A DNA stretch of 64,000 bases from Aestuariivita boseongensis (GTDB lineage: Bacteria; Pseudomonadota; Alphaproteobacteria; Rhodobacterales; Rhodobacteraceae). Shown piece by piece: positions 25,319-34,577 of this stretch. Location of the stretch: NCBI RefSeq assembly GCF_001262635.1, contig NZ_JXYH01000009.1, forward strand, positions 38,951 to 102,950, given 5' to 3'. The notes under the pieces were generated by a model. The model was not told the DNA's origin, searched no databases, and saw only the letters and a list, made by a program, of their open reading frames with translations. Within the stretch, counting starts at the first letter, position 1. Each line of letters begins with the position of its first letter. The position numbers and the translations under genes were made by a program.

Positions 25319-25729
25319 CTAGTGTCGAGCTTTGGGCGACTTGAACCTTAAGCTTTTCGGTACGTTTACCGACGGCCCAAACTTACCACTGTCTTCCTTT
25401 AGCAGAGCGAGTACCTCAGCCAATTTTCGCTTGAGGGCGCCGTTCTCACTTTCAATTTCTTCGCGGTAATCCGCCAAGGATCGGATCGTTTCTAGAAGTT
25501 TACCTTCTCGCGCTTCAGCCGCTTCAGCGGCGCTGCCGGGCGATGGTATGTCCGAACCTCTACGTATTTGCAGATCAAGCCACTCATTCATTGCGTCAAG
25601 TGTGTTTGCCAGTGCTTCTTCTGGAGTATCGCCGTCAGACATGCATCCAGGCAGGTCTGGTGCAAAGCCAAGAAACCCCCCACCGTCCTCGTCGGAAAGA
25701 GGAATAATCGCGATCGGATATTCAGTCAT
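25319..25729 (-). CDS. hicB: HicB-type antitoxin with C-terminal extension
   Basis: Antitoxin of the HicAB type II pair, 136 residues. The first 60 residues are a HicB fold (GGGFLGFAPDLPGC, SDGDTPEEAL, NEWLDLQI). About 75 more residues follow, including a helical coiled-coil stretch (EIESENGALKRKLAEVLALL) and a basic end; the usual short HTH or ribbon-helix-helix DNA-binding part is not obvious. The ATG at 25729 has AAGGA eight bases upstream; an ATG at 25738 is also possible. Either start overlaps the hicA stop. GC content is lower than in neighbours, which suggests transfer. Confidence 0.83.
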   Translation of the reverse strand: MTEYPIAIIPLSDEDGGGFLGFAPDLPGCMSDGDTPEEALANTLDAMNEWLDLQIRRGSDIPSPGSAAEAAEAREGKLLETIRSLADYREEIESENGALKRKLAEVLALLKEDSGKFGPSVNVPKSLRFKSPKARH

Positions 25730-26027
25730 CGGAGTCATCCTTGCTGCTGGAGTTTGAGATGTGTGCTTTTGCATAACTTACCAGCGTTCTTATGTACGGT
25801 GGCTTGATTGGTTTGTGCGCAGGTATGGTCAAAACGTCGCGAAGATAATCACTGTAGACTTTGTAGTGACTACCATTACTTGGCGGCTCCAAAGTCAGAC
25901 CGATCTGTGAGCATAGCTTTTCAACGTGTTTTATTTGCCAGTCGTTTCGAGGATTGGCATCCATCTGTTCCAGTAACGGTTTCTTTTTTGCCAACTCTCT
26001 AACCTCTTGGTTGAATCTAGGCAGCAT
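25722..26027 (-). CDS. hicA: HicA-type toxin
   Basis: Toxin of the HicAB pair, predicted mRNA interferase with a double-stranded RNA-binding fold. The protein of 101 residues shows NPRNDWQIKHVEKLC, the active-site histidine in GSHYKVYS and LTIPAHKPIKPPYIR, all standard in the longer HicA branch. The ATG at 26027 keeps the LLEQMDANPR lead-in; TTG at 26042 or ATG at 25964 cannot be excluded. The Ser/Asp-rich tail (SNSSSKDDSDD) overlaps the hicB start by eight bases. The pair sits between the half-length binding protein gene and the rimP operon, in lower-GC DNA. Confidence 0.85.
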   Translation of the reverse strand: MLPRFNQEVRELAKKKPLLEQMDANPRNDWQIKHVEKLCSQIGLTLEPPSNGSHYKVYSDYLRDVLTIPAHKPIKPPYIRTLVSYAKAHISNSSSKDDSDD

Positions 26028-26111
26028 TCGTATCGCAAACAAGCAAAGAACTCCTAAACTGGGATTCCGTTTTTGTGATTGCGAGAAATGTGAGTCCGCA
26101 GTGTCACAGGC

Positions 26112-26140
26112 CTTGCAGACTCAGCCCCGGCCACGTATAT
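26112..26140 (+). promoter_or_regulatory. Predicted promoter of the rimP-nusA-infB operon
   Basis: CTTGCA at 26112-26117 and GTATAT at 26135-26140 are 17 bases apart and fit the alphaproteobacterial vegetative pattern CTTGAC-N17-CTATAT well. Transcription would start near 26147, leaving a leader of about 85 bases before rimP. Confidence 0.5.
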
Positions 26141-26196
26141 CCCCCTCAACAGCGGTGCGCTGGGGTCCAAACCTGACGCTCCACCGGAAAGTTTGT

Positions 26197-26219
26197 ACGG
26201 GCCGCGCGCCCGTTTTTTT
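26197..26219 (+). terminator. Terminator-like hairpin in the rimP-nusA leader
   Basis: ACGGGC (26197-26202) and GCCCGT (26208-26213) form a six-pair GC-rich stem, followed directly by seven T residues. It ends only 12 bases before the rimP ATG, downstream of the predicted promoter and with no gene ending before it on this strand. It would therefore act as an attenuator within the operon leader. Confidence 0.7.
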
Positions 26220-26231
26220 GTGCTTGGAAAC

Positions 26232-26807
26232 ATGTCGAACGACCTGATCGCCAAATCCGCCATGGATCGCCGTATGGCCGAGATCATTACCCCTGTCATG
26301 GAAGACATGGGGTATGAGCTGGTGCGCGTGCGTCTGATGTCGGGCAAGGCGACGACATTGCAGGTGATGGCCGACAAGCCCGGCGGTGGGATCGAGGTGG
26401 ATGATTGCGCCGAAATCTCGACCGCGATCAGCGCGGTTCTGGATGTGGAAGATCCGATTCTGGATGCCTACACGCTGGAAGTGTCGAGCCCCGGGATCGA
26501 CCGGCCCCTGACGCGGCTAAAGGATTTCGAGGAATTCGAAGGCTATGAGGCCAAGCTGGAGACGGCTGAGCTGATCGATGGACGCCGCCGCTTCAAGGGC
26601 GTGCTGGCCGGGGTTGAGGATAATGAGGTTCTGATCAACGTCGAAGAGGGCACGATTGGTCTGCAGTTCGACTGGCTGAGTGATGCGAAGCTGGTGCTGA
26701 CCGACGATCTGATCAAGGAAATGCTGCGTCAGCGGAAAGCTGCGGGCACACTGAATGAAGACGCATTTGACGAGATTGAGACTGAAGGGTCTCCTGAGGA
26801 GGACTGA
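26232..26807 (+). CDS. rimP: Ribosome maturation factor RimP
   Basis: Needed for late assembly of the 30S ribosomal subunit in the cytoplasm. The 191-residue protein has the N-terminal RimP domain ([26 protein letters not shown]) and the signature [20 protein letters not shown] near residue 87. The C-terminal SH3-like barrel follows ([19 protein letters not shown]). The acidic tail after residue 170 is extra. The ATG at 26232 has GGAA before it. nusA begins two bases after the stop, in the operon order known from many bacteria. Confidence 0.95.
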   Translation: MSNDLIAKSAMDRRMAEIITPVMEDMGYELVRVRLMSGKATTLQVMADKPGGGIEVDDCAEISTAISAVLDVEDPILDAYTLEVSSPGIDRPLTRLKDFEEFEGYEAKLETAELIDGRRRFKGVLAGVEDNEVLINVEEGTIGLQFDWLSDAKLVLTDDLIKEMLRQRKAAGTLNEDAFDEIETEGSPEED

Positions 26808-26809
26808 GA

Positions 26810-28429
26810 ATGGCTATTACCTCTGCAAACCAGCTTGAGCTGTTGCAAACCGCCGAGGCCGTTGCCCGCGAAAAGATGATCGACCCCGCGCTGGTGATCG
26901 AGGCGATGGAAGAAAGCCTCGCCCGGGCGGCGAAGTCGCGGTATGGCGCGGAGATGGACATTCGCGTGTCGATTGACCGCAAGACCGGCAAGGCGACGTT
27001 CACGCGCGTGCGCACCGTGGTCGAGGATGAAGAGCTTGAGAATTATCAGGCAGAGTTCACCGTCGAACAGGCCAAGCAGTATATGGACGACCCCAAGGTC
27101 GGTGACACCTTCGTTGAAGAAGTGCCGCCGGTGGAGATGGGCCGGATCGCGGCGCAATCTGCCAAGCAGGTGATCCTGCAGAAGGTGCGTGAAGCCGAGC
27201 GTGAGCGCCAGTACGAAGAGTTCAAAGACCGCGCGGGCACCATCATCAACGGTCAGGTCAAGCGCGAGGAATATGGCAACGTCATCGTCGATGTGGGCGC
27301 TGGCGAAGCGATCCTGCGCCGGAACGAGAAGATCGGCCGCGAAAGCTATCGCCCGAATGACCGCATCCGCGTTTACATCAAGGATGTGCGTCGTGAACCG
27401 CGCGGCCCGCAGATCTTCCTGAGCCGGACCGCGCCGGAATTCATGGCGGAACTGTTCAAGATGGAAGTGCCGGAGATCTATGACGGGATTATCGAGATCA
27501 AGGCCGTGGCCCGTGATCCGGGTTCGCGCGCCAAGATTGCCGTGATTTCCTATGATGGATCGATTGACCCCGTGGGCGCTTGTGTGGGTATGCGGGGTTC
27601 TCGCGTGCAGGCTGTCGTGAACGAGTTGCAGGGCGAAAAGATCGACATCATTCCGTGGAACGAAGATCAGCCCACCTTCCTGGTGAACGCGCTGCAGCCT
27701 GCGGAAGTGTCGAAAGTGGTTCTGGATGAAGAAGCCGGCAAGATCGAAGTTGTTGTGCCGGAAGAGCAGCTGAGCCTGGCGATTGGTCGCCGTGGTCAGA
27801 ACGTGCGTCTGGCGTCTCAGCTGACGGGTCTGGATATCGACATCATGACGGAGGAGGAGGAATCCGCACGCCGTCAGAAAGAATTCGAGGAACGCACTGC
27901 GCTGTTCATGGAAACGCTGGATCTGGACGAATTCTTTGCTCAGCTTCTGGTGTCCGAAGGCTTTACCAACCTGGAAGAGGTTGCATACGTGGAGCTGGAC
28001 GAACTGCTGGTCATCGACGGTGTGGATGAAGGCACTGCCGAAGAACTGCAGGCCCGTGCGCGCGATTATCTGGATGCGCAGAACAAGGCGGCGTTGGAGA
28101 ATGCACGTGCCCTGGGTGCCGAGGACAGCCTTATTGAATTCGAAGGTCTGACACCCCAAATGGTGGAAGCACTGGCCAAGGATGATGTGAAGTCTCTGGA
28201 AGACTTCGCCACCTGCGCCGACTGGGAGCTGGCCGGTGGCTGGACCACGGTCGACGGTGAGCGGATCAAGGACGATGGTGTGCTTGAGCCCTTCGATGTG
28301 TCCCTGGAAGAAGCGCAAAACATGGTGATGACCGCGCGAATCCTTCTGGGCTGGGTCGATCCTGCGGATCTGGAGGCTGAAGAAGCCGAAGGGGAAGAAG
28401 GCGAAGCCACTGAGGAGGCCGGGGCCTGA
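26810..28429 (+). CDS. nusA: Transcription termination/antitermination factor NusA
   Basis: RNA polymerase-binding factor that controls pausing, termination and antitermination. The 539 residues hold an N-terminal polymerase-binding domain (1 to about 125), an S1 domain (GTIINGQVKR to QIFLSRT, about 142-206), KH1 with GMRGSRVQAV and KH2 with LAIGRRGQNVRLASQ. Two C-terminal helix-hairpin-helix repeats (about 365-500) and an acidic tail complete it. The order matches proteobacterial NusA with its extra C-terminal repeats. It follows rimP by two bases. NusA is known to feed back on this operon in E. coli; the leader hairpin here may be the local means. Confidence 0.97.
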   Translation: MAITSANQLELLQTAEAVAREKMIDPALVIEAMEESLARAAKSRYGAEMDIRVSIDRKTGKATFTRVRTVVEDEELENYQAEFTVEQAKQYMDDPKVGDTFVEEVPPVEMGRIAAQSAKQVILQKVREAERERQYEEFKDRAGTIINGQVKREEYGNVIVDVGAGEAILRRNEKIGRESYRPNDRIRVYIKDVRREPRGPQIFLSRTAPEFMAELFKMEVPEIYDGIIEIKAVARDPGSRAKIAVISYDGSIDPVGACVGMRGSRVQAVVNELQGEKIDIIPWNEDQPTFLVNALQPAEVSKVVLDEEAGKIEVVVPEEQLSLAIGRRGQNVRLASQLTGLDIDIMTEEEESARRQKEFEERTALFMETLDLDEFFAQLLVSEGFTNLEEVAYVELDELLVIDGVDEGTAEELQARARDYLDAQNKAALENARALGAEDSLIEFEGLTPQMVEALAKDDVKSLEDFATCADWELAGGWTTVDGERIKDDGVLEPFDVSLEEAQNMVMTARILLGWVDPADLEAEEAEGEEGEATEEAGA

Positions 28430-28451
28430 TCTCAGGCCCCTGAGGCCCGAC

Positions 28452-29084
28452 ATGGGACGCGGTGGCGCCCATAAAGACCGCGGAGACGGTCCTGACCGCA
28501 AGTGCATTGCCACTGGTGAGGTGCAGCCGAAATTTGGGCTGATCCGCTTCGTGGCAGGCCCTGACGGGCAGATTGTGCCGGATGTTCTGGGCAAACTGCC
28601 GGGTCGTGGTGTCTATGTTGCTGCCGATCGTGCGGCGCTTGAAACAGCGGTCAAAAAGAACCTCTTTGCGCGGGGTTTAAAAACGCAGACCCGCGTGCCC
28701 GAGGATCTGATTGCCGAGGTGGAACGCCAACTGACCCGCCGGGTGATCGAGTTGATCAGCCTTGCGCGGAAATCGGGCCGGGCGGTCGCCGGGTACGAGA
28801 AAGTGAAAGATATCTTGGCCAAGGAAGAGGCCGAGGTTCTGATTCAGGCCAAAGATGGCTCTGAACGGGGTAAATCGAAACTGAGCACGCCGCATTACGG
28901 TACCTATATCGGGTTTCTGACCGCGGATGAGCTGGGCATGGCCTTTGGCCGCGAAACTGTGATACATGCTGCGCTCGCCTCTGGTGGACTCACGCAACGT
29001 GTTGTAGAGGAAGCCCAAAGACTTAAAGGCGTGCGTCAAACGGACGACGGTGGCAGGGGCCGCCGGGAAGGAAAAAGAGCTTAA
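28452..29084 (+). CDS. RNA-binding protein, YlxR plus L7Ae-like domains
   Basis: Protein of 210 residues encoded between nusA and infB. The N-terminal YlxR (DUF448) domain shows [19 protein letters not shown] and LPGRGVYV. The middle from [23 protein letters not shown] is an L7Ae-like fold often fused to YlxR in alphaproteobacteria. The tail is very basic. YlxR has been linked to RNA binding and nucleoid or RNase P related roles in other bacteria, with no settled function. Its stop overlaps the infB start (TAATG). Confidence 0.88.
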   Translation: MGRGGAHKDRGDGPDRKCIATGEVQPKFGLIRFVAGPDGQIVPDVLGKLPGRGVYVAADRAALETAVKKNLFARGLKTQTRVPEDLIAEVERQLTRRVIELISLARKSGRAVAGYEKVKDILAKEEAEVLIQAKDGSERGKSKLSTPHYGTYIGFLTADELGMAFGRETVIHAALASGGLTQRVVEEAQRLKGVRQTDDGGRGRREGKRA

Positions 29085-31573
29085 TGAGCGATAGTGACGG
29101 CAAAAAGACATTGGGTTTGCGCGGCGGCGCGCGTCCGGGGAGCGTAAAGCAAAGCTTTAGCCACGGGCGGACCAAGAATGTCGTGGTCGAAACCAAGCGT
29201 AAACGCGTTGTGGTGCCCAAGCCGGGTGCCGGGAAACCTGCGGCCTCGGGGCCTGCCGGGACGACGCAGGCGGGCGATCCGTCGAAACGGCCTGCCGGTA
29301 TTTCTGATGCGGAAATGGAGCGCCGTCTGAAGGCGCTGCAGGCAGCCAAGGCCCGCGAGGCCGAAGAAGAGGCGCAGCGCGAAGCCGAAGAGAAGGCACG
29401 CGCCGAGGAGCGTGAGCGCCGTCGCGCGGAGGCGGAAGCCAAAGAACGTGAAGAGCGTGAGCGCGAGGCGAAAGCCAAGGCCAAGGCCGAGGAAGAAGAG
29501 CGCGCCCGGAAAGAAGCCGAAGAAAAGGCGCGTGCGGCGGCGGCTGCGCCCGCGCCGGAACCAGCTGTTGAGAAAGACCGCGCGAAAGCTGCGCCTGCAC
29601 CCCGCAAGACCGAGCGGGACCGTGGCGATGATCGCAATAAGGGCGGCAAAGGCCGTGGCGATGACGGCGGCCGCCGGGCGGGCAAGCTGACGCTGAACCA
29701 AGCTTTGTCCGGCGGTGAAGGCGGGCGGCAACGCTCGATGGCTGCGATGAAGCGCAAACAGGAACGTGCACGCCAGAAAGCCATGGGCGGATCGGTCGAG
29801 CGCGAAAAGGTTGTGCGCGATGTGCAGCTGCCCGAGACCATCGTTGTGTCTGAACTGGCGAACCGGATGGCCGAACGCGTGGGCGAAGTTGTCAAATCGC
29901 TGATGCAGATGGGCATGATGGTCACGCAGAACCAGACCATCGACGCCGATACCGCCGAGCTGATCATCGAGGAATTCGGCCACAAGGTTGTCCGTGTGTC
30001 GGATGCCGATGTCGAAGACGTCATTCAGCAGGTTGAAGACAAGGAAGAAGACCTCAAACCGCGCCCGCCTGTGATCACCATCATGGGTCACGTGGACCAC
30101 GGCAAAACCTCGCTTCTGGATGCGATCCGGAATGCGAATGTGACCGCGGGCGAGGCCGGTGGCATCACGCAGCATATCGGCGCCTATCAGGTGAAGACCA
30201 AGGATGGCGCGGTTCTGACCTTCCTGGATACGCCTGGCCACGCGGCGTTTACGTCGATGCGGTCGCGCGGTGCGCAGGTGACGGACATCGTTGTGCTGGT
30301 TGTCGCTGCTGACGATGCGGTGATGCCGCAGACGGTCGAGGCCATCAACCACGCCAAGGCGGCGAATGTGCCAATGATCGTGGCGATCAACAAGATCGAC
30401 AAACCTGCCGCCAATCCGGACAAGGTGCGGACCGACCTTCTGCAGCACGAAGTGATCGTGGAGAAGATGTCGGGTGAAGTGCAGGACGTTGAAGTCTCTG
30501 CCATCTCGGGTCAGGGTCTGGACGATCTGCTGGAAGCCATCGCGCTGCAGGCGGAAATTCTGGAACTGAAAGCCAACCCCGACCGCGCCGCCGAAGGCGC
30601 CGTGATCGAGGCGCAGCTGGATGTGGGCCGCGGCCCCGTTGCCACGGTTCTGGTGCAGAACGGTACGCTGAAACAAGGCGATATCTTCGTCGTGGGCGAG
30701 CAGTGGGGTAAAGTCCGAGCCATGGAGAACGACCATGGCGACCGGGTGAAAACCGCCGGCCCGTCCGTGCCGGTCGAGGTGCTGGGTCTGAACGGCACGC
30801 CCGAAGCGGGTGACGTTCTGAACGTGGTCGAAACCGAGGCGCAAGCACGTGAGATCGCAGAATACCGCGAACAGGCCGCCAAGGACAAACGCGCCGCAGC
30901 CGGCGCCGCGACCACGCTGGATCAGCTGCTGGCCAAGGCCAAGGCGGATGAAAACGTTGCAGAGCTGCCGATTCTGGTGAAAGCCGATGTGCAGGGGTCT
31001 GCCGAGGCTATCGTTCAGGCGATGGAGAAGATCGGCAACGATGAAGTGCGCGTGCGCGTGCTGCATTCGGGCGTGGGTGCGATCACGGAAACCGATATCG
31101 GCCTGGCCGAAGCGTCGGGCGCGCCGGTGATCGGGTTCAACGTGCGGGCGAATGCTCCGGCCCGGAACAGCGCGAACCAGAAGGGCGTGGAGATCCGGTA
31201 TTATTCGGTGATCTATGACCTGGTGGACGATGTGAAAGCGGCGGCCTCCGGTCTGCTGAGCGCCGAGGTGCGCGAGAACTTCATCGGCTATGCGTCGATC
31301 AAGGAGGTCTTCAAGGTCTCGGGTGTGGGCAAGGTGGCTGGCTGTCTGGTTACCGAAGGTGTCGCCCGCCGGTCGGCTGGTGTGCGTCTGCTGCGCGACG
31401 ATGTGGTGATCCACGAAGGCACGCTGAAGACCCTGAAACGCTTCAAGGACGAAGTGGCCGAAGTGCAGTCGGGTCAGGAATGCGGTATGGCCTTCGAGAA
31501 CTACGACGATATCCGCGAAGGCGACGTGATCGAGATTTTCGAGCGCGAAGAAGTGTCTCGGACGCTGGATTGA
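29084..31573 (+). CDS. infB: Translation initiation factor IF-2
   Basis: GTPase that brings initiator tRNA to the 30S subunit. Residues 85-180 form a highly charged Arg/Glu/Lys/Ala helix-rich linker typical of IF-2. After it come the IF2-N type segment near 265, the GTPase domain with GHVDHGKT (about 335-342), DTPGHAAF and NKID, and domains II-IV to residue 829. The length is close to other alphaproteobacterial IF-2. The gene is coupled to ylxR by a one-base overlap and ends with a strong terminator. Confidence 0.97.
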   Translation: MSDSDGKKTLGLRGGARPGSVKQSFSHGRTKNVVVETKRKRVVVPKPGAGKPAASGPAGTTQAGDPSKRPAGISDAEMERRLKALQAAKAREAEEEAQREAEEKARAEERERRRAEAEAKEREEREREAKAKAKAEEEERARKEAEEKARAAAAAPAPEPAVEKDRAKAAPAPRKTERDRGDDRNKGGKGRGDDGGRRAGKLTLNQALSGGEGGRQRSMAAMKRKQERARQKAMGGSVEREKVVRDVQLPETIVVSELANRMAERVGEVVKSLMQMGMMVTQNQTIDADTAELIIEEFGHKVVRVSDADVEDVIQQVEDKEEDLKPRPPVITIMGHVDHGKTSLLDAIRNANVTAGEAGGITQHIGAYQVKTKDGAVLTFLDTPGHAAFTSMRSRGAQVTDIVVLVVAADDAVMPQTVEAINHAKAANVPMIVAINKIDKPAANPDKVRTDLLQHEVIVEKMSGEVQDVEVSAISGQGLDDLLEAIALQAEILELKANPDRAAEGAVIEAQLDVGRGPVATVLVQNGTLKQGDIFVVGEQWGKVRAMENDHGDRVKTAGPSVPVEVLGLNGTPEAGDVLNVVETEAQAREIAEYREQAAKDKRAAAGAATTLDQLLAKAKADENVAELPILVKADVQGSAEAIVQAMEKIGNDEVRVRVLHSGVGAITETDIGLAEASGAPVIGFNVRANAPARNSANQKGVEIRYYSVIYDLVDDVKAAASGLLSAEVRENFIGYASIKEVFKVSGVGKVAGCLVTEGVARRSAGVRLLRDDVVIHEGTLKTLKRFKDEVAEVQSGQECGMAFENYDDIREGDVIEIFEREEVSRTLD

Positions 31574-31596
31574 TCCACGCTAAAACCATCGAAATG

Positions 31597-31628
31597 AAAA
31601 AGGGGCAGCGTGAAGCTGCCCCTTTTTT
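31597..31628 (+). terminator. Intrinsic terminator of the nusA-infB operon
   Basis: GGGGCAGC (31602-31609) pairs with GCTGCCCC (31615-31622), with AAAAA before and TTTTTT after. It lies 24 bases after infB. The symmetric A/T flanks let it also end the 44-codon gene on the opposite strand. Confidence 0.94.
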
Positions 31629-31646
31629 CTGGTCCTGAACGACGGT

Positions 31647-31781
31647 TCAGGCGGCTTTTGCCACGGGATATCCGGTATAGATGGTGTCACCAACGCGAAC
31701 GGCCACACGCCCGTCGGGGAGGGTTTTTACATACAGCCCCTGAATGGAGACACAGGAACCAACCGTAATCGTCTTGAGCAT
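31647..31781 (-). CDS. Small 44-residue protein of unknown function
   Basis: Short gene with a clear ribosome site (GGGGGA about seven bases before the ATG). The product begins MLKTITVGSCVSIQG and continues as an alternating beta-strand pattern (GRVAVRVGDTIYTGYPVAK) with one cysteine. It has no signal peptide or membrane helix, and would fold as a small beta hairpin or barrel if it folds alone. A TACAAT element 55-60 bases upstream could be its -10. The infB terminator lies just beyond its stop and can serve both genes. I do not recognise a family; coding is supported by the ribosome site, codon pattern and terminator placement only. Confidence 0.6.
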   Translation of the reverse strand: MLKTITVGSCVSIQGLYVKTLPDGRVAVRVGDTIYTGYPVAKAA

Positions 31782-31930
31782 GTCAGTCCCCCAAATGACT
31801 TTCAGCTGCGCAGGATTGTACGCGAAATAGCGTCAATCCTGAAGAAGGAAAGTTTTCGTTAACAGTTTTCCGCCGATGAAAAACGCGACTGAAATTCAGG
31901 CATATGCTTTGTTTTTAGGCTAATTGTGGA

Positions 31931-32329
31931 TCAGAGCCAGTCACGCAATATGGGGATCAAGGGAATATCGGCCTCGGGCATGGGATAGTTGCGCAGATCA
32001 TTCGCGCGCACCCATTTCAGCGTCTGGCCTTCGCGCGAGGCCGGAGTTCCCTCCCATTTGCGGCAGGCGAACAGCGGCATCAGCAGGTGGAAATCGGCAT
32101 AGGAATGACTGGCGAAAGTCAGAGGGGCCAAGCAGGAGGACCACGTGTTGATCCCCAGCTCTTCCTCCAGCTCGCGGATCAGGGCGGCTTCGGGGGTTTC
32201 GCCGGGCTCGACCTTGCCGCCCGGAAACTCCCACAGGCCCGCCATCGACTTGCCCTCGGGCCGTTGGGCCAGAAGCACACGCCCGTCCACGTCAATTAGC
32301 GCGACCGCAGAAACAAGGACCGTTTTCAT
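31931..32329 (-). CDS. mutT: MutT-type 8-oxo-dGTP diphosphatase
   Basis: Nudix hydrolase of 132 residues that removes oxidised guanine nucleotides from the pool. It shows VLLAQRPEGKSMAGLWEFPG followed by the Nudix box GGKVEPGETPEAALIRELEE with EELGI, exactly the MutT arrangement, and a C-terminal LKWVRANDLRNYPMPEAD typical of the family. The ATG at 32329 shares one base with the argJ stop, so it is translated with argJ. Together with the upstream parvulin gene these form one minus-strand transcript. Confidence 0.92.
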   Translation of the reverse strand: MKTVLVSAVALIDVDGRVLLAQRPEGKSMAGLWEFPGGKVEPGETPEAALIRELEEELGINTWSSCLAPLTFASHSYADFHLLMPLFACRKWEGTPASREGQTLKWVRANDLRNYPMPEADIPLIPILRDWL

Positions 32330-33558
32330 CACGAACGGTAATCCGCGTTGATCTCGATATAGCGATGGGTCAGATCGCAGGTCCAGACGGTGGCGCTGCC
32401 AGAGCCCAGGCCCAGATCGACACTGACCTGAATGTTTTCCTGTTTCATGCAGGCTGCGCCGTCGGCTTCTTTGTAAGTCGGGCTGACCCAGCCGTTTTCG
32501 GCAACCAGAACATCCCCGAAAGAAACGCTAAGCTTGTCGCGATCCGCTGCCGCGCCGGATTTGCCGATCGCCATGACGATACGGCCCCAGTTGGGGTCTT
32601 CGCCGGCAATCGCGGTTTTGACCAAGGGCGAATTGGCGATGGACATGGCGTGGGTATGCGCGTCGGAATCATTGGCGGCACCGGTCACGGCGATCTCAAC
32701 GAATTTGGTCGCGCCTTCGCCATCACGGACAACCTGATGGGCAAGGTCTTGCATAACCTGATGCAGAGCGTCCTTGAACGCTGCGTTTCCCGTGACATCG
32801 GCACCCGACGCACCGGTTGCACACAGCAGGAGGGAATCTGACGTCGACGTGTCGCTGTCGACGGTAATGCAGTTGAAGGTTTTCGCGTTCAGTTCGCTGA
32901 CCATCGCCTGCAGATCGGGCTGGGCGATTTTGGCATCGGTGAAGACATAGACCAGCATCGTCGCCATATCGGGCGCGATCATGCCGCTGCCCTTGGCAAT
33001 CCCCGCGATTGAGACGGTTGTGCCCCCCACGTCGACCTGCGTGGCGCTGCCTTTCGGGAAGGTGTCGGTGGTCATGATGGCGCGCGCGGCGGCTTCGATA
33101 CCTGTGGCATCCTGAGCGCCAGCCAGTTCATCCAGCTTGGCGATGATGCGGTCATGGGGCAGCGGTTCGCCGATCACCCCGGTGGAGGAGGTGAAGACGC
33201 GGGCTTGGGGCAGGCCGGTGGCCTGGGCAACGGCCGCACAGATCTCGGCCACCGAGGTTTGTCCATAGTGCCCTGTAAAGGCGTTGGAATTCCCTGAGTT
33301 CACAAGGATCGCAGCCCCGGCCGAGGCATCGCCGCCCAGTTTGGCCTGACAATCCAGAACCGGGGCAGAGCGGGTGGAAGATTTGGTGAAAACCCCCGCA
33401 ACCGATGTACCCGGCTGCAAAAGGGCCAGCATCACATCGGTGCGGCCTTTGTATCGCACGCCAGCGGCAGTGGCGGCGAATGTTACTCCGTCAATGACAG
33501 GAAGAACCGGGAAACGTTCGGGCGCCAGGGGCGAAACGGGGCCGGCCATTTTAGTCAC
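32329..33558 (-). CDS. argJ: Bifunctional glutamate N-acetyltransferase / amino-acid acetyltransferase
   Basis: Arginine biosynthesis enzyme that transfers the acetyl group from N-acetylornithine to glutamate; bifunctional forms also use acetyl-CoA. The protein of 409 residues self-cleaves at the conserved MIAPDMATMLVY segment, where Thr200 becomes the N-terminal nucleophile of the beta chain. Other family blocks are FTSSTGVIGEPLP and DSDTSTSDS. The GTG at 33558 overlaps the parvulin stop by eight bases; an ATG at 33549 would drop three residues. It leads to mutT through a one-base overlap. Confidence 0.95.
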   Translation of the reverse strand: MTKMAGPVSPLAPERFPVLPVIDGVTFAATAAGVRYKGRTDVMLALLQPGTSVAGVFTKSSTRSAPVLDCQAKLGGDASAGAAILVNSGNSNAFTGHYGQTSVAEICAAVAQATGLPQARVFTSSTGVIGEPLPHDRIIAKLDELAGAQDATGIEAAARAIMTTDTFPKGSATQVDVGGTTVSIAGIAKGSGMIAPDMATMLVYVFTDAKIAQPDLQAMVSELNAKTFNCITVDSDTSTSDSLLLCATGASGADVTGNAAFKDALHQVMQDLAHQVVRDGEGATKFVEIAVTGAANDSDAHTHAMSIANSPLVKTAIAGEDPNWGRIVMAIGKSGAAADRDKLSVSFGDVLVAENGWVSPTYKEADGAACMKQENIQVSVDLGLGSGSATVWTCDLTHRYIEINADYRS

Positions 33559-34402
33559 TCAACAAGTCGAGGTTGGAAATCGCGCTTGGGTCCAGATCGC
33601 TTAGGTCGGGGCGTACGATGTCGGCCTCTGCCACCAGTGCCTCGATATGTTCGCTGACGGCTTGCTGGCGGATTTCCAGTTCGATATCGGACCGCACCTC
33701 TTCCAGCGCGGGGGCGTCCACGGTGCGCGTGTCGTTCAGTTTGATCACGTGCCAGCCGAATTGCGTCTGCACCGGTTGCGAGATTGCGCCCACGTCCAGC
33801 GCGATAACGGCGGCTTCGAAATCGGGCACCATGCGGCCCGGGCCGAACCAGCCCAGTTCACCGCCGCTGGGTCCGCTGGGGCCGGTGGATTTTTCCTGCG
33901 CCAGCGTGGCGAAATCAGCCCCGCCTTCCAGTTCGGTGATGATGGCCTGCGCTTCCTCCTGGGTTTCGACCAGAATGTGGGAGGCGTTATACTCCTCGCC
34001 CGCCGTGCCATTGGCATAAAGCGCCTGATACGTCTCCTGAACGGCTTCTGCGGTGACGGCCTCGCGCATGACGATTTCGACCGCTTCACCGGCGATAAGG
34101 GACCGTTCTTCATTCTCAAGCGCGAGGCGCGCGGCAAGGCTGGGTTCGCCGTCAAAGGACTGCGCGAGGGCGGCCTGGCGGACAAGCTGGTCGATAATGC
34201 CGGGCAAAAGCACATTCGGATCCAGCTGCTGATACTGTGCGGGAAGGGTGGAAAACGCGACGATCACATGACCCAGTGTGATATCGGTGCCGTTGACCGT
34301 TGCCACGACTGTATCAGGCGACGGCGTGTCCTGAGCCTTGACGGGGAGCGCCAAAGCGCCCGCGAGTACCAGAGTTGTCAGGAATGTGACACCTTTACGC
34401 AT
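33551..34402 (-). CDS. Periplasmic parvulin-type peptidyl-prolyl isomerase
   Basis: Folding helper of 283 residues. A signal peptide (MRKGVTFLTTLVLAGALALPVKA) is followed by a helical chaperone part (about 30-130) resembling PrsA/SurA. The parvulin domain then runs from ASHILVETQEEAQAI through GELGWFGPGRMVPDFEAAV to FGWHVIKLND. It probably helps proteins after Sec export fold in the periplasm. The ATG at 34402 starts the signal peptide and has AGGA about nine bases before it. It is divergent from secA, which fits a shared export theme, and coupled to argJ by overlap, which has no obvious meaning. Confidence 0.9.
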   Translation of the reverse strand: MRKGVTFLTTLVLAGALALPVKAQDTPSPDTVVATVNGTDITLGHVIVAFSTLPAQYQQLDPNVLLPGIIDQLVRQAALAQSFDGEPSLAARLALENEERSLIAGEAVEIVMREAVTAEAVQETYQALYANGTAGEEYNASHILVETQEEAQAIITELEGGADFATLAQEKSTGPSGPSGGELGWFGPGRMVPDFEAAVIALDVGAISQPVQTQFGWHVIKLNDTRTVDAPALEEVRSDIELEIRQQAVSEHIEALVAEADIVRPDLSDLDPSAISNLDLLSD

Positions 34403-34442
34403 AAGAAGAGGTCCTGTTTCAGGGCCGCGACAGGGCACGGCG

Positions 34443-34471
34443 TTGACACTGTTTCGCCCGGCCCTTACATC
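34443..34471 (+). promoter_or_regulatory. Predicted secA promoter
   Basis: TTGACA at 34443-34448 and TACATC at 34466-34471 are exactly 17 bases apart. Transcription would begin near 34478 and leave a leader of about 100 bases before secA. Confidence 0.5.
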
Positions 34472-34577
34472 GCTGAGAGGCTTGGGCAAGGCCTTTTCTA
34501 CCTTCGTATCTACGGGCTGCGTGCGGGGGCGGCAAGATGGGCCCAAGCACGATTAGGTCAGATCCGTCGGAGAGAGC

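Noticed and set aside
26043..26231. Possible initiator tRNA gene before rimP, as metY in E. coli
   Set aside because: I looked for a cloverleaf, a T-loop GTTCAA-type segment and a CCA end and found none on either strand.
29081..31414. A 777-codon open frame on the minus strand opposite infB
   Set aside because: It is a shadow of infB in high-GC DNA. Its composition (His/Arg/Leu rich) has no domain features, and infB is unquestionable.
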